From Gordius sp. MW1 (taxonomy: Eukaryota > Nematomorpha > Gordioida > Gordea > Gordiidae), in contig OZ038530.1 in assembly GCA_964036665.1 (NCBI GenBank), forward strand, positions 620,001 through 684,000: a DNA stretch of 64,000 bases. Direction: 5' to 3'. Below the pieces are notes generated by a model. It did no database searches, was not told the origin of the DNA, and was given only the letters and a program-made list of their open reading frames with translations. Positions 33,301-44,500 of the stretch are shown piece by piece. A program made the position numbers and the translations under genes. Within the stretch, counting starts at the first letter, position 1; each line of letters starts with the position of its first letter.

Positions 33301-33934
33301 TCCGTCTGATGTCCTTCCGTTGTCCTTCCGTTGTCCGTCCGTTGTCCGTCTGATGTCCTTTTGTTGTCCGTCCGTTGTCCGTCCGTTGTCCGTTCGTTGT
33401 CCGTCCCTTGTGCGTCTGATGTCCTTTTGTTGTCCGTCCGTTGTCCGTTCGTTGTCCGTTCGTTGTCCGTCTGATGTCCTTTTGTTGTCCGTCCGTTGTC
33501 CTTCCGTTGTCCTTCCGTTGTCCGTCCGTTGTCCTTCCGTTGTCCTTCCGTTGTCCTTTTGTTGTCCGTCCGTTGTCCGTCCGTTGTCCGTTCGTTGTCC
33601 GTCCCTTGTCCGTCTGATGTCCTTTTGTTGTCCTTCCGTTGTCCGTTCGTTGTCCGTCTGATGTCCTTCCGTTGTCCGTCCGTTGTCCGCCCGTTGTCCT
33701 TCCGTTGTCCGTCCGTTGTCCGTCCGTTGTCCTTCCGTTGTCCGTCTGATGTCCTTCCGTTGTCCATCCGTTGTCCGTCCCTTGTCCGTCTGATGTCCTT
33801 CCGTTGTCCGTCCGTTGTCCGTCTGATGTCCTTCCGTTGTCCGTCCGTTGTCCGTCCCTTGTCCGTCTAATGTCCTTCCGTTGTCCGTCCGTTGTCCGTC
33901 CGTTGTCCTTCCGTTGTCCGTCCGTTGTCCGTCC

Positions 33935-34000
33935 GTTGTCTGTCCGTTGTCCGCCCATTGTCCGTCCGTTGTCTGTCCGTTGTCCGCCCATTGTCCGTCC
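33935..34000 (+). repeat. Local 33-bp (3-unit) tandem duplication
   Basis: Three units carrying the rare variants GTTGTCTGTCC and CCCATTG occur twice in succession (33935-33967 and 33968-34000). The homologous sites near 4030, 8971, 40390, 47008, 52560 and 58999 have them once. It accounts for three of the units by which the block before island 4 is longer than the block before island 5. Confidence 0.9.
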
Positions 34001-34724
34001 GTTCTCCTTCCGTTGTCCGTCCGTTGTCCTTCCGTTGTCCGTCTGATGTCCTTTTGTTGTCCGTCCGTTGTCCGCCCGTTGTCCTTCCGTTGTCCGTTCT
34101 TTGTCCATCTGATGTCCTTTTGTTGTCCGTCCGTTGTCCGTTCGTTGTCCGTTCGTTGTCCGTTCGTTGTCCGTCTGATGTCCTTTTGTTGTCCTTCCGT
34201 TGTCCGTTCGTTGTCCGTCTGATGTCCTTCCGTTGTCCGTCCGTTGTCCGCCCGTTGTCCTTCCGTTGTCCTTCCGTTGTACTTCCGTTGTCCGTCTGAT
34301 GTCCGCCCGTTGTCCTTCCGTTGTCCGTCCGTTGTCCGCCCGTTGTCCTTCCGTTGTCCTTCCGTTGTCCGTCCGTTGTCCTTCCGTTGTCCGTCCGTTG
34401 TCCGTTCGTTGTCCGTTCGTTGTCCGCCCGTTGTCCTTCCGTTGTCCTTCCGTTGTCCGTCCGTTGTCCTTCCGTTGTCCGTCCGTTGTCCGTCTGATGT
34501 CCTTTTGTTGTCAGTCCGTTGTCCGTCTGATGTCCTTTTGTTGTCCTTCCGTTGTCCGTCCGTTGTCCGTCTGATGTCCTTCCGTTGTCCATCCGTTGTC
34601 CGTCCCTTGTCCATCTGATGTCCTTCCGTTGTCCGTCCGTTGTCCGTCTGATGTCCTTCCGTTGTCCGTCCGTTGTCCGTCCCTTGTCCGTCTGATGTCC
34701 TTCCGTTGTCCGTCCGTTGTCCAT

Positions 34725-35179
34725 CAGGAGGCTACAAGTTTGAATCCCGGAGAGTATTCTGTTCTTGTTAATAACATTGATAATATGACTTTTTAGCCGT
34801 CCGCTGAAATTTTCACGAAGCCTATATGGTTGAACAAAAAAATTTAAAAAATTTTCAAGTCGAAAAAATTTTTTTTGTCGGAATTCACCTCTGATATCGA
34901 AAATTTTCATGAGGCCTATATGGTGTTACAAAAAAATTGAAAAAATTTTGAGGTCGAAAAAAATATTTTTTGATAAAAAAATTTAATAAATTGCATAGCA
35001 CGGAGGGACGACGGAGGGACGACAGAGGGACGACGGACGGACGACGGAGAGACGACGGAGGGAGGACGGACGGACAACGGAGGGACGACGGACCGTCCGT
35101 TGTCCGTCAGGAGGCAACAAGTTTGAATCCGTGAGAGTATTCTGTTGATAATATGACTTTTTGGCCGTCCGCTGGCTAC
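34725..35179 (+). repeat. Strand-switch island 4 (455 bp)
   Basis: Same parts and length as island 1. It reads GTCGAAAAAATT where islands 1 and 2 have GTCGAAAATCTT, which groups it with islands 5-7. The inverted sub-array is at 35000-35093 and the switch at 35094. Confidence 0.93.
35000..35093 (-). repeat. Inverted 11-bp sub-array in island 4
   Basis: 94 bp in minus orientation, GTCGTCCCTCC-type units. Switch at 35094. Confidence 0.9.
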
Positions 35180-38100
35180 GTCCGTTGTCCGTCCGTTGTC
35201 CGCCCGTTGTCCGTCTGTTGTCCGTCCGTTGTCCGTCCGTTGTCCGTTCGTTGTTTGTTCGTTGTCCTTCCGTTGTCCTTCCGTTGTCCTTCCGTTGTCC
35301 GTCCCTTGTCCGTCTGATGTCCTTCCGTTGTCCGTCTGATGTCCTTTTGTTGTCCGTCCGTTGTCCGTCTGATGTCCTTTTGTTGTCCTTCCGTTGTCCG
35401 TCATTTGTCCGCCCGTTGTCCGTCCGTTGTCCGTCCGTTGTCCGTCAGATGTCCTTTTGTTGTCCGCCCATTGTCCGCCCGTTGTCCGTCCGTTGTCCGT
35501 CCGTTGTCCTTCCGTTGTCCGTCTGATGTCCTTTTGTTGTCCGTCCGTTGTCCGTCCGTTGTCCGCCCGTTGTCCTTCATTTGTCCTTCCGTTGTCCGCC
35601 CGTTGTCCGCCCGTTGTCCGTCCGTTGTCCGTCCGTTGTCCGTCCGTTGTCCTTCCGTTGTCCGTCTGATGTCCTTTTGTTGTCCGTCCGTTGTCCTTCC
35701 GTTGTCCGTCTGATGTCCTTTTGTTGTCCGTCCGTTGTCCGTCCGTTGTCCTTCCGTTGTCCGTCTGAAGTCCGCCTGTTGTCCGTCCGTTGTCCGTCCG
35801 TTGTCCATTCGTTGTATGTCCGTTGTCCTTCCGTTGTCCGTCTGATGTCCTTTTGTTGTCCGTCCGTTGTCCTTCCGTTGTCCGTCCGTTGTCCGTCCGT
35901 TGTCCTTCCGTTGTCCGTCCGTTGTCCGTCTGATGTCCTTCCGTTGTCCATCCGTTGTCCGTCCCTTGTCCGTCTGATGTCCTTCCGTTGTCCGTCCGTT
36001 GTCCGTCTGATGTCCTTCCGTTGTCCGTCCGTTGTCCGTCCCTTGTCCGTCTGATGTCCTTCCGTTGTCCGTCCGTTGTCCGTCCGTTGTCCGCCCGTTG
36101 TCCTTCCGTTGTCCTTCCGTTGTCCGTCCGTTGTCCGTCTGATGTCCTTCCGTTGTCCGTCCGTTGTCCGTCCGTTGTCCGCCCGTTGTCCTTCCGTTGT
36201 CCGTCCGTTGTCCCTCTGATGTCCTTCCGTTGTCCGTCCGTTGTCCGTCTGATGTCATTTTGTTGTCCGTCCGTTGTCCGTTCGTTGTCCGTCTGATGTC
36301 CTTCCGTTGTCCTTTTGTTGTCCTTCCGTTGTCCGTCCGTTGTCCGTCTGATGTCCTTTTGTTGTCCGTCCGTTGTCCGTCCGTTGTCCGTTCTTTGTCC
36401 GTCCCTTGTCCGTCTGATGTCCTTTTGTTGTCCGTCCGTTGTCCGTCCCTTGTCCGTCTGATGTCCTTCCGTTGTCCGTCCGTTGTCCGTCCGTTGTCCG
36501 CCCGTTGTCCTTCCGTTGTCCTTCCGTTGTCCGTCCGTTGTCCGTCTGATGTCCTTCCGTTGTCCGTCCGTTGTCCGTCCGTTGTCCGCCCGTTGTCCTT
36601 CCGTTGTCCGTCCGTTGTCCCTCTGATGTCCTTCCGTTGTCCGTCCGTTGTCCGTCTGATGTCATTTTGTTGTCCGTCCGTTGTCCGTTCGTTGTCCGTC
36701 TGATGTCCTTCCGTTGTCCTTTTGTTGTCCTTCCGTTGTCCGTCCGTTGTCCGTCTGATGTCCTTTTGTTGTCCGTCCGTTGTCCGTTCTTTGTCCGTCT
36801 GATGTCATTTTGTTGTCCGTCCGTTGTCCGTTCGTTGTCCGTCTGATGTCCTTCCGTTGTCCTTTTGTTGTCCTTCCGTTGTCCGTCCGTTGTCCGTCTG
36901 ATGTCCTTTTGTTGTCCGTCCGTTGTCCGTCCGTTGTCCGTTCTTTGTCCGTCCCTTGTCCGTCTGATGTCCTTTTGTTGTCCGTCCGTTGTCCGTCCGT
37001 TGTCCTTTTGTTGTCTGTCCGTTGTCCGTTCGTTGTCCGTCCGTTGTCCTTCCGTTGTCTGTCTGAAGTCCGCCTGTTGTCCGTCCGTTGTCCGTCTGAT
37101 GTCCTTTTGTTGTCTGTCCGTTGTCCGTTCGTTGTCCGTTCGTTGTCCGTTCGTTGTCCGTCCGTTGTCCGCCCGTTGTCCTTCCGTAGTCCTTACGTTG
37201 TCCGTCCGTTGTCCGTCCGTTGTCCTTCCGTTGTCCGTCAGATGTCCTTTTGTTGTCTGTCCGTTGTCCGTTCGTTGTCCGCCCGTTGTCCTTCCGTTGT
37301 CCTTCCGTTGTCCTTCCGTTGTCCGTCCGTTGTCCTTCCGTTGTCCTTCCGTTGTCCGTCCGTTGTCCGTCTGATGTCCTTCCGTTGTCCGTCCGTTGTC
37401 CGTCCGTTGTCCGCCCGTTGTCCTTCCGTTGTCCGTCCGTTGTCCCTCTGATGTCCTTCCGTTGTCCGTCCGTTGTCCGTCTGATGTCATTTTGTTGTCC
37501 GTCCGTTGTCCGTTCGTTGTCCGTCTGATGTCCTTCCGTTGTCCTTTTGTTGTCCTTCCGTTGTCCGTCCGTTGTCCGTCTGATGTCCTTTTGTTGTCCG
37601 TCCGTTGTCCGTCCGTTGTCCGTTCTTTGTCCGTCCCTTGTCCGTCTGATGTCCTTCCGTTGTCCTTCCGTTGTCCGTCCGTTGTCCCTCTGATGTCCTT
37701 CCGTTGTCCGTCCGTTGTCCGTCTGATGTCATTTTGTTGTCCGTCCGTTGTCCGTTCGTTGTCCGTCTGATGTCCTTCCGTTGTCCTTTTGTTGTCCTTC
37801 CGTTGTCCGTCCGTTGTCCGTCTGATGTCCTTTTGTTGTCCGTCCGTTGTCCGTCCGTTGTCCGTTCTTTGTCCGTCCGTTGTCCGTCTGATGTCATTTT
37901 GTTGTCCGTCCGTTGTCCGTTCGTTGTCCGTCTGATGTCCTTCCGTTGTCCTTGTGTTGTCCTTCCGTTGTCCGTCCGTTGTCCGTCTGATGTCCTTTTG
38001 TTGTCCGTCCGTTGTCCGTCCGTTGTCCGTTCTTTGTCCGTCCCTTGTCCGTCTGATGTCCTTTTGTTGTCCGTCCGTTGTCCGTCCGTTGTCCTTTTGT

Positions 38101-41100
38101 TGTCTGTCCGTTGTCCGTTCGTTGTCCGTTCGTTGTCCGTTCGTTGTCCGTCCGTTGTCCTTCCGTTGTCTGTCTGAAGTCCGCCTGTTGTCCGTCCGTT
38201 GTCCGTCTGATGTCCTTTTGTTGTCTGTCCGTTGTCCGTTCGTTGTCCGTTCGTTGTCCGTTCGTTGTCCGTTCGTTGTCCGTCCGTTGTCCGCCCGTTG
38301 TCCTTCCGTTGTCCTTCCGTTGTCCGTCCGTTATCCGTCCGTTGTCCTTCCGTTGTCCGTCAGATGTCCTTTTGTTGTCTGTCCGTTGTCCGTTCGTTGT
38401 CCGCCCGTTGTCCTTCCGTTGTCCTTCCGTTGTCCTTCCGTTGTCCGTCCGTTGTCCTTCCGTTGTCCTTCCGTTGTCCTTCCGTTGTCCTTCCGTTGTC
38501 CGTCCGTTGTCCTTCCGTTGTCCTTCCGTTGTCCTTCCGTTGTCCGTCTGATGTCCTTTTGTTGTCCGTCCGTTGTCCGTCCGTTGTCCTTTTGTTGTCT
38601 GTCCGTTGTCCGTTCGTTGTCCGTTCGTTGTCCGTTCGTTGTCCGTCCGTTGTCCTTCCGTTGTCCGTCTGATGTCCTTTTGTTGTCCTTCCGTTGTCCG
38701 TCCGTTGTCCGTCTGATGTCCTTCCGTTGTCCATCCGTTGTCCGTCCCTTGTCCGTCTGATGTCCTTCCGTTGTCCGTCTGATGTCCTTTTGTTGTCCGT
38801 CCGTTGTCCGTCTGATGTCCTTTTGTTGTCCTTCCGTTGTCCGTCATTTGTCCGCCCGTTGTCCGTCCGTTGTCCGTCCGTTGTCCGTCAGATGTCCTTT
38901 TGTTGTCCGCCCATTGTCCGCCCGTTGTCCGTCCGTTGTCCGTCCGTTGTCCTTCCGTTGTCCGTCTGATGTCCTTTTGTTGTCCGTCCGTTGTCCGTCC
39001 GTTGTCCGCCCGTTGTCCTTCCGTTGTCCTTCCGTTGTCCGCCCGTTGTCCGCCCGTTGTCCGTCCGTTGTCCGTCCGTTGTCCGTCCGTTGTCCTTCCG
39101 TTGTCCGTCTGATGTCCTTTTGTTGTCCGTCCGTTGTCCGTCCGTTGTCCTTCCGTTGTCCTTCCGTTGTCCGTCCGTTGTCCGTCCGTTGTCCTTCCGT
39201 TGTCCGTCCGTTGTCCGTCTGATGTCCTTCCGTTGTCCATCCGTTGTCCGTCCCTTGTCCGTCTGATGTCCTTCCGTTGTCCGTCCGTTGTCCGTCTGAT
39301 GTCCTTCCGTTGTCCGTCCGTTGTCCGTCCCTTGTCCGTCTGATGTCCTTCCGTTGTCCGTCCGTTGTCCGTCCGTTGTCCGCCCGTTGTCCTTCCGTTG
39401 TCCTTCCGTTGTCCGTCCGTTGTCCGTCTGATGTCCTTCCGTTGTCCGTCCGTTGTCCGTCCGTTGTCCGCCCGTTGTCCTTCCGTTGTCCGTCCGTTGT
39501 CCCTCTGATGTCCTTCCGTTGTCCGTCCGTTGTCCGTCCGTTGTCCGTCCGTTGTCCGCCCGTTGTCCTTCCGTTGTCCGTCCGTTGTCCGTCCGTTGTC
39601 CTTCCGTTGTCCTTCCGTTGTCCGTTCGTTGTCCTTCCGTTGTCCGTCTGATGTCCTTTTGTTGTCCGTCCGTTGTCCGTCCGTTGTCCTTCCGTTGTCC
39701 TTCCGTTGTCCGTCCGTTGTCCGTCCGTTGTCCTTCCGTTGTCCGTCCGTTGTCCGTCTGATGTCCTTCCGTTGTCCTTCCGTTGTCCGTCCGTTGTCCG
39801 TCTGATGTCCTTTTGTTGTCCGTCCGTTGTCCGTCCGTTGTCCGTTCGTTGTCCGTCCCTTGTGCGTCTGATGTCCTTTTGTTGTCCGTCCGTTGTCCGT
39901 TCGTTGTCCGTTCGTTGTCCGTCTGATGTCCTTTTGTTGTCCGTCCGTTGTCCTTCCGTTGTCCTTCCGTTGTCCGTCCGTTGTCCTTCCGTTGTCCTTC
40001 CGTTGTCCTTTTGTTGTCCGTCCGTTGTCCGTCCGTTGTCCGTTCGTTGTCCGTCCCTTGTCCGTCTGATGTCCTTTTGTTGTCCTTCCGTTGTCCGTTC
40101 GTTGTCCGTCTGATGTCCTTCCGTTGTCCGTCCGTTGTCCGCCCGTTGTCCTTCCGTTGTCCGTCCGTTGTCCGTCCGTTGTCCTTCCGTTGTCCGTCTG
40201 ATGTCCTTCCGTTGTCCATCCGTTGTCCGTCCCTTGTCCGTCTGATGTCCTTCCGTTGTCCGTCCGTTGTCCGTCTGATGTCCTTCCGTTGTCCGTCCGT
40301 TGTCCGTCCCTTGTCCGTCTAATGTCCTTCCGTTGTCCGTCCGTTGTCCGTCCGTTGTCCTTCCGTTGTCCGTCCGTTGTCCGTCCGTTGTCTGTCCGTT
40401 GTCCGCCCATTGTCCGTCCGTTCTCCTTCCGTTGTCCGTCCGTTGTCCTTCCGTTGTCCGTCTGATGTCCTTTTGTTGTCCGTCCGTTGTCCGCCCGTTG
40501 TCCTTCCGTTGTCCGTTCTTTGTCCATCTGATGTCCTTTTGTTGTCCGTCCGTTGTCCGTTCGTTGTCCGTTCGTTGTCCGTTCGTTGTCCGTCTGATGT
40601 CCTTTTGTTGTCCTTCCGTTGTCCGTTCGTTGTCCGTCTGATGTCCTTCCGTTGTCCGTCCGTTGTCCGCCCGTTGTCCTTCCGTTGTCCTTCCGTTGTA
40701 CTTCCGTTGTCCGTCTGATGTCCGCCCGTTGTCCTTCCGTTGTCCGTCCGTTGTCCTTCCGTTGTCCTTCCGTTGTCCTTCCGTTGTCCGTCCGTTGTCC
40801 TTCCGTTGTCCGTCCGTTGTCCGTTCGTTGTCCGTTCGTTGTCCGCCCGTTGTCCTTCCGTTGTCCTTCCGTTGTCCGTCCGTTGTCCTTCCGTTGTCCG
40901 TCCGTTGTCCGTCTGATGTCCTTTTGTTGTCCGTCCGTTGTCCGTCTGATGTCCTTTTGTTGTCCTTCCGTTGTCCGTCCGTTGTCCGTCTGATGTCCTT
41001 CCGTTGTCCATCCGTTGTCCGTCCCTTGTCCATCTGATGTCCTTCCGTTGTCCGTCCGTTGTCCGTCTGATGTCCTTCCGTTGTCCGTCCGTTGTCCGTC

Positions 41101-41143
41101 CCTTGTCCGTCTGATGTCCTTCCGTTGTCCGTCCGTTGTCCAT
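35180..41143 (+). repeat. 11-bp satellite array, segment 8
   Basis: About 542 units. The last part (37.9-41.1 kb) repeats 31.4-34.7 kb at an offset of 6,452 and then 6,419 bp. The first part (35.2-37.5 kb) recurs at 53.7-56.0 kb. A GTCATTTG unit at about 35400 is the start of a conserved post-island cassette. Confidence 0.97.
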
Positions 41144-41598
41144 CAGGAGGCTACAAGTTTGAATCCCGGAGAGTATTCTGTTCTTGTTAATAACATTGAT
41201 AATATGACTTTTTAGCCGTCCGCTGAAATTTTCACGAAGCCTATATGGTTGAACAAAAAAATTTAAAAAATTTTCAAGTCGAAAAAATTTTTTTTGTCGG
41301 AATTCACCTCTGATATCGAAAATTTTCATGAGGCCTATATGGTGTTACAAAAAAATTGAAAAAATTTTGAGGTCGAAAAAAATATTTTTTGATAAAAAAA
41401 TTTAATAAATTGCATAGCACTGAGGGACGACGGAGGGACGACAGAGGGACGACGGACGGACGACGGAGAGACGACGGAGGGAGGACGGACGGACAACGGA
41501 GGGACGACGGACCGTCCGTTGTCCGTCAGGAGGCAACAAGTTTGAATCCGTGAGAGTATTCTGTTGATAATATGACTTTTTGGCCGTCCGCTGGCTAC
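41144..41598 (+). repeat. Strand-switch island 5 (455 bp)
   Basis: As island 4, with one visible substitution (CACTGAGGG instead of CACGGAGGG) at the start of the inverted sub-array (41419-41512). The switch is at 41513. Confidence 0.93.
41419..41512 (-). repeat. Inverted 11-bp sub-array in island 5
   Basis: 94 bp, with one private G-to-T change at its left end. Switch at 41513. Confidence 0.9.
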
Positions 41599-44500
41599 GT
41601 CCGTTGTCCGTCCGTTGTCCGCCCGTTGTCCGTCTGTTGTCCGTCCGTTGTCCGTCCGTTGTCCGTTCGTTGTCCGTTCGTTGTCCTTCCGTTGTCCTTC
41701 CGTTGTCCTTCCGTTGTCCGTCCCTTGTCCGTCTGATGTCCTTCCGTTGTCCGTCTGATGTCCTTTTGTTGTCCGTCCGTTGTCCGTCTGATGTCCTTTT
41801 GTTGTCCTTCCGTTGTCCGTCATTTTCCGCCCGTTGTCCGTCCGTTGTCCGTCCGTTGTCCGTCAGATGTCCTTTTGTTGTCCGCCCATTGTCCGCCCGT
41901 TGTCCGTCCGTTGTCCGTCCGTTGTCCTTCCGTTGTCCGTCTGATGTCCTTTTGTTGTCCGTCCGTTGTCCGTCCGTTGTCCGCCCGTTGTCCTTCCGTT
42001 GTCCTTCCGTTGTCCGCCCGTTGTCCGCCCGTTGTCCGTCCGTTGTCCGTCCGTTGTCCGTCCGTTGTCCTTCCGTTGTCCGTCTGATGTCCTTTTGTTG
42101 TCCGTCCGTTGTCCGTCCGTTGTCCTTCCGTTGTCCTTCCGTTGTCCGTCCGTTGTCCGTCCGTTGTCCTTCCGTTGTCCGTCCGTTGTCCGTCTGATGT
42201 CCTTCCGTTGTCCATCCGTTGTCCGTCCCTTGTCCGTCTGATGTCCTTCCGTTGTCCGTCCGTTGTCCGTCTGATGTCCTTCCGTTGTCCGTCCGTTGTC
42301 CGTCCCTTGTCCGTCTGATGTCCTTCCGTTGTCCGTCCGTTGTCCGTCCGTTGTCCGCCCGTTGTCCTTCCGTTGTCCTTCCGTTGTCCGTCCGTTGTCC
42401 GTCTGATGTCCTTCCGTTGTCCGTCCGTTGTCCGTCCGTTGTCCGCCCGTTGTCCGTCCGTTGTCCCTCTGATGTCCTTCCGTTGTCCGTCCGTTGTCCG
42501 TCCGTTGTCCGTCCGTTGTCCGCCCGTTGTCCTTCCGTTGTCCGTCCGTTGTCCGTCCGTTGTCCTTCCGTTGTCCTTCCGTTGTCCGTTCGTTGTCCTT
42601 CCGTTGTCCGTCTGATGTCCTTTTGTTGTCCGTCCGTTGTCCGTCCGTTGTCCGTCCGTTGTCCGTCCGTTGTCCGTCCGTTGTCCTTCCGTTGTCCGTC
42701 TGAAGTCCGCCTGTTGTCCGTCCGTTGTCCGTCCGTTGTCCATTCGTTGTATGTCCGTTGTCCTTCCGTTGTCCGTCCGTTGTCCTTCCGTTGTCCTTCC
42801 GTTGTCCGTCCGTTGTCCTTCCGTTGTCCGTCCGTTGTCCGTCTGATGTCCTTTTGTTGTCCGTCCGTTGTCCGTCTGATGTCCTTTTGTTGTCCTTCCG
42901 TTGTCCGTCCGTTGTCCATCTGATGTCCTTCCGTTGTCCATCCGTTGTCCGTCCCTTGTCCGCCCGTTGTCCGTCCGTTGTCCGTCCGTTGTCCGTCCGT
43001 TGTCCTTCCGTTGTCCGTCCGTTGTCCGTCCGTTGTCCGTCCGTTGTCCTTCCGTTGTCCGTCCGTTGTCCTTCCGTTGTCCGTCCGTTGTCCGTCTGAT
43101 GTCCTTTTGTTGTCCGTCCGTTGTCCGTCCGTTGTCCGTTCGTTGTCCGTCCCTTGTCCGTCTGATGTCCTTTTGTTGTCCATCCGTTGTCCGTTCGTTG
43201 TCCTTCCGTTGTCCGTCCGTTGTCCTTCCGTTGTCCGTCCGTTGTCCGTCTGATGTCCTTTTGTTGTCCGTCCGTTGTCCGTCCGTTGTCCGTCTGATGT
43301 CCTTTTGTTGTCCGTCCGTTGTCCGTCCGTTGTCCGTTCGTTGTCCGTCCCTTGTCCGTCTGATGTCCTTTTGTTGTCCGTCCGTTGTCCGTTCGTTGTC
43401 CTTCCGTTGTCCGCCCGTTGTCCTTCCGTTGTCCTTCCGTTGTCCGTCCGTTGTCCGTCCGTTGTCCGTCCGTTGTCCTTCCGTTGTCCGTCCGTTGTCC
43501 TTCCGTTGTCCGTCCGTTGTCCGTCTGATGTCCTTTTGTTGTCCGTCCGTTGTCCGTCCGTTGTCCGTTCGTTGTCCGTCCCTTGTCCGTCTGATGTCCT
43601 TTTGTTGTCCGTCCGTTGTCCGTTCGTTGTCCGTTCGTTGTCCGTTCGTTGTCCGTCTGATGTCCTTTTGTTGTCCTTCCGTTGTCCGTTCGTTGTCCGT
43701 CTGATGTCCTTCCGTTGTCCGTCCGTTGTCCGCCCGTTGTCCTTCCGTTGTCCTTCCGTTGTCCGTCCGTTGTCCGTCCGTTGTCCTTCCGTTGTCCGTC
43801 CGTTGTCCTTCCGTTGTCCGTCCGTTGTCCGTCTGATGTCCTTTTGTTGTCCGTCCGTTGTCCGTCCGTTGTCCGTTTGTTGTCCGTCCCTTGTCCGTCT
43901 GATGTCCTTTTGTTGTCCGTCCGTTGTCCGTTCGTTGTCCGTTCGTTGTCCGTTCGTTGTCCGTCTGATGTCCTTTTGTTGTCCTTCCGTTGTCCGTTCG
44001 TTGTCCGTCTGATGTCCTTCCGTTGTCCGTCCGTTGTCCGCCCGTTGTCCTTCCGTTGTCCTTCCGTTGTCCGTCCGTTGTCCGTCCGTTGTCCGCCCGT
44101 TGTCCGTCTGATGTCCTTTTGTTGTCCGTCCGTTGTCCGTCCGTTGTCCGTTCTTTGTCCGTCCATTGTCCGTCTGATGTCCTTTTGTTGTCCGTCCGTT
44201 GTCCGTCCGTTGTCCTTTTGTTGTCTGTCCGTTGTCCGTTCGTTGTCCGTTCGTTGTCCGTTCGTTGTCCGTCCGTTGTCCTTCCGTTGTCCGTCTGAAG
44301 TCCGCCTGTTGTCCGTCCGTTGTCCGTCTGATGTCCTTTTGTTGTCTGTCCGTTGTCCGTTCGTTGTCCTTCCGTTGTCCGTCTGATGTCCTTTTGTTGT
44401 CCGTCCGTTGTCCGTCCGTTGTCCGCCCGTTGTCCTTCCGTTGTCCTTCCGTTGTCCGCCCGTTGTCCGCCCGTTGTCCGTCCGTTGTCCGTCCGTTGTC

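Larger units (their letters stand above)
19327..34724 (+). repeat. 11-bp satellite array, segment 7 (longest, 15.4 kb)
   Basis: About 1,400 units without an island or transposon. It contains the 1.56-kb triplication (19640-24300), then a mosaic of shared cassettes (24.3-31.4 kb) marked by GTCTGAAGTCCGCCTG, GTCTGATGTCATTTTG and GTTCTTTGTCC. From about 31.4 kb the order matches the block that precedes island 5. Phase breaks: a 5-bp deletion at 21993 and a 12-bp unit at 25200-25211. Confidence 0.97.
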
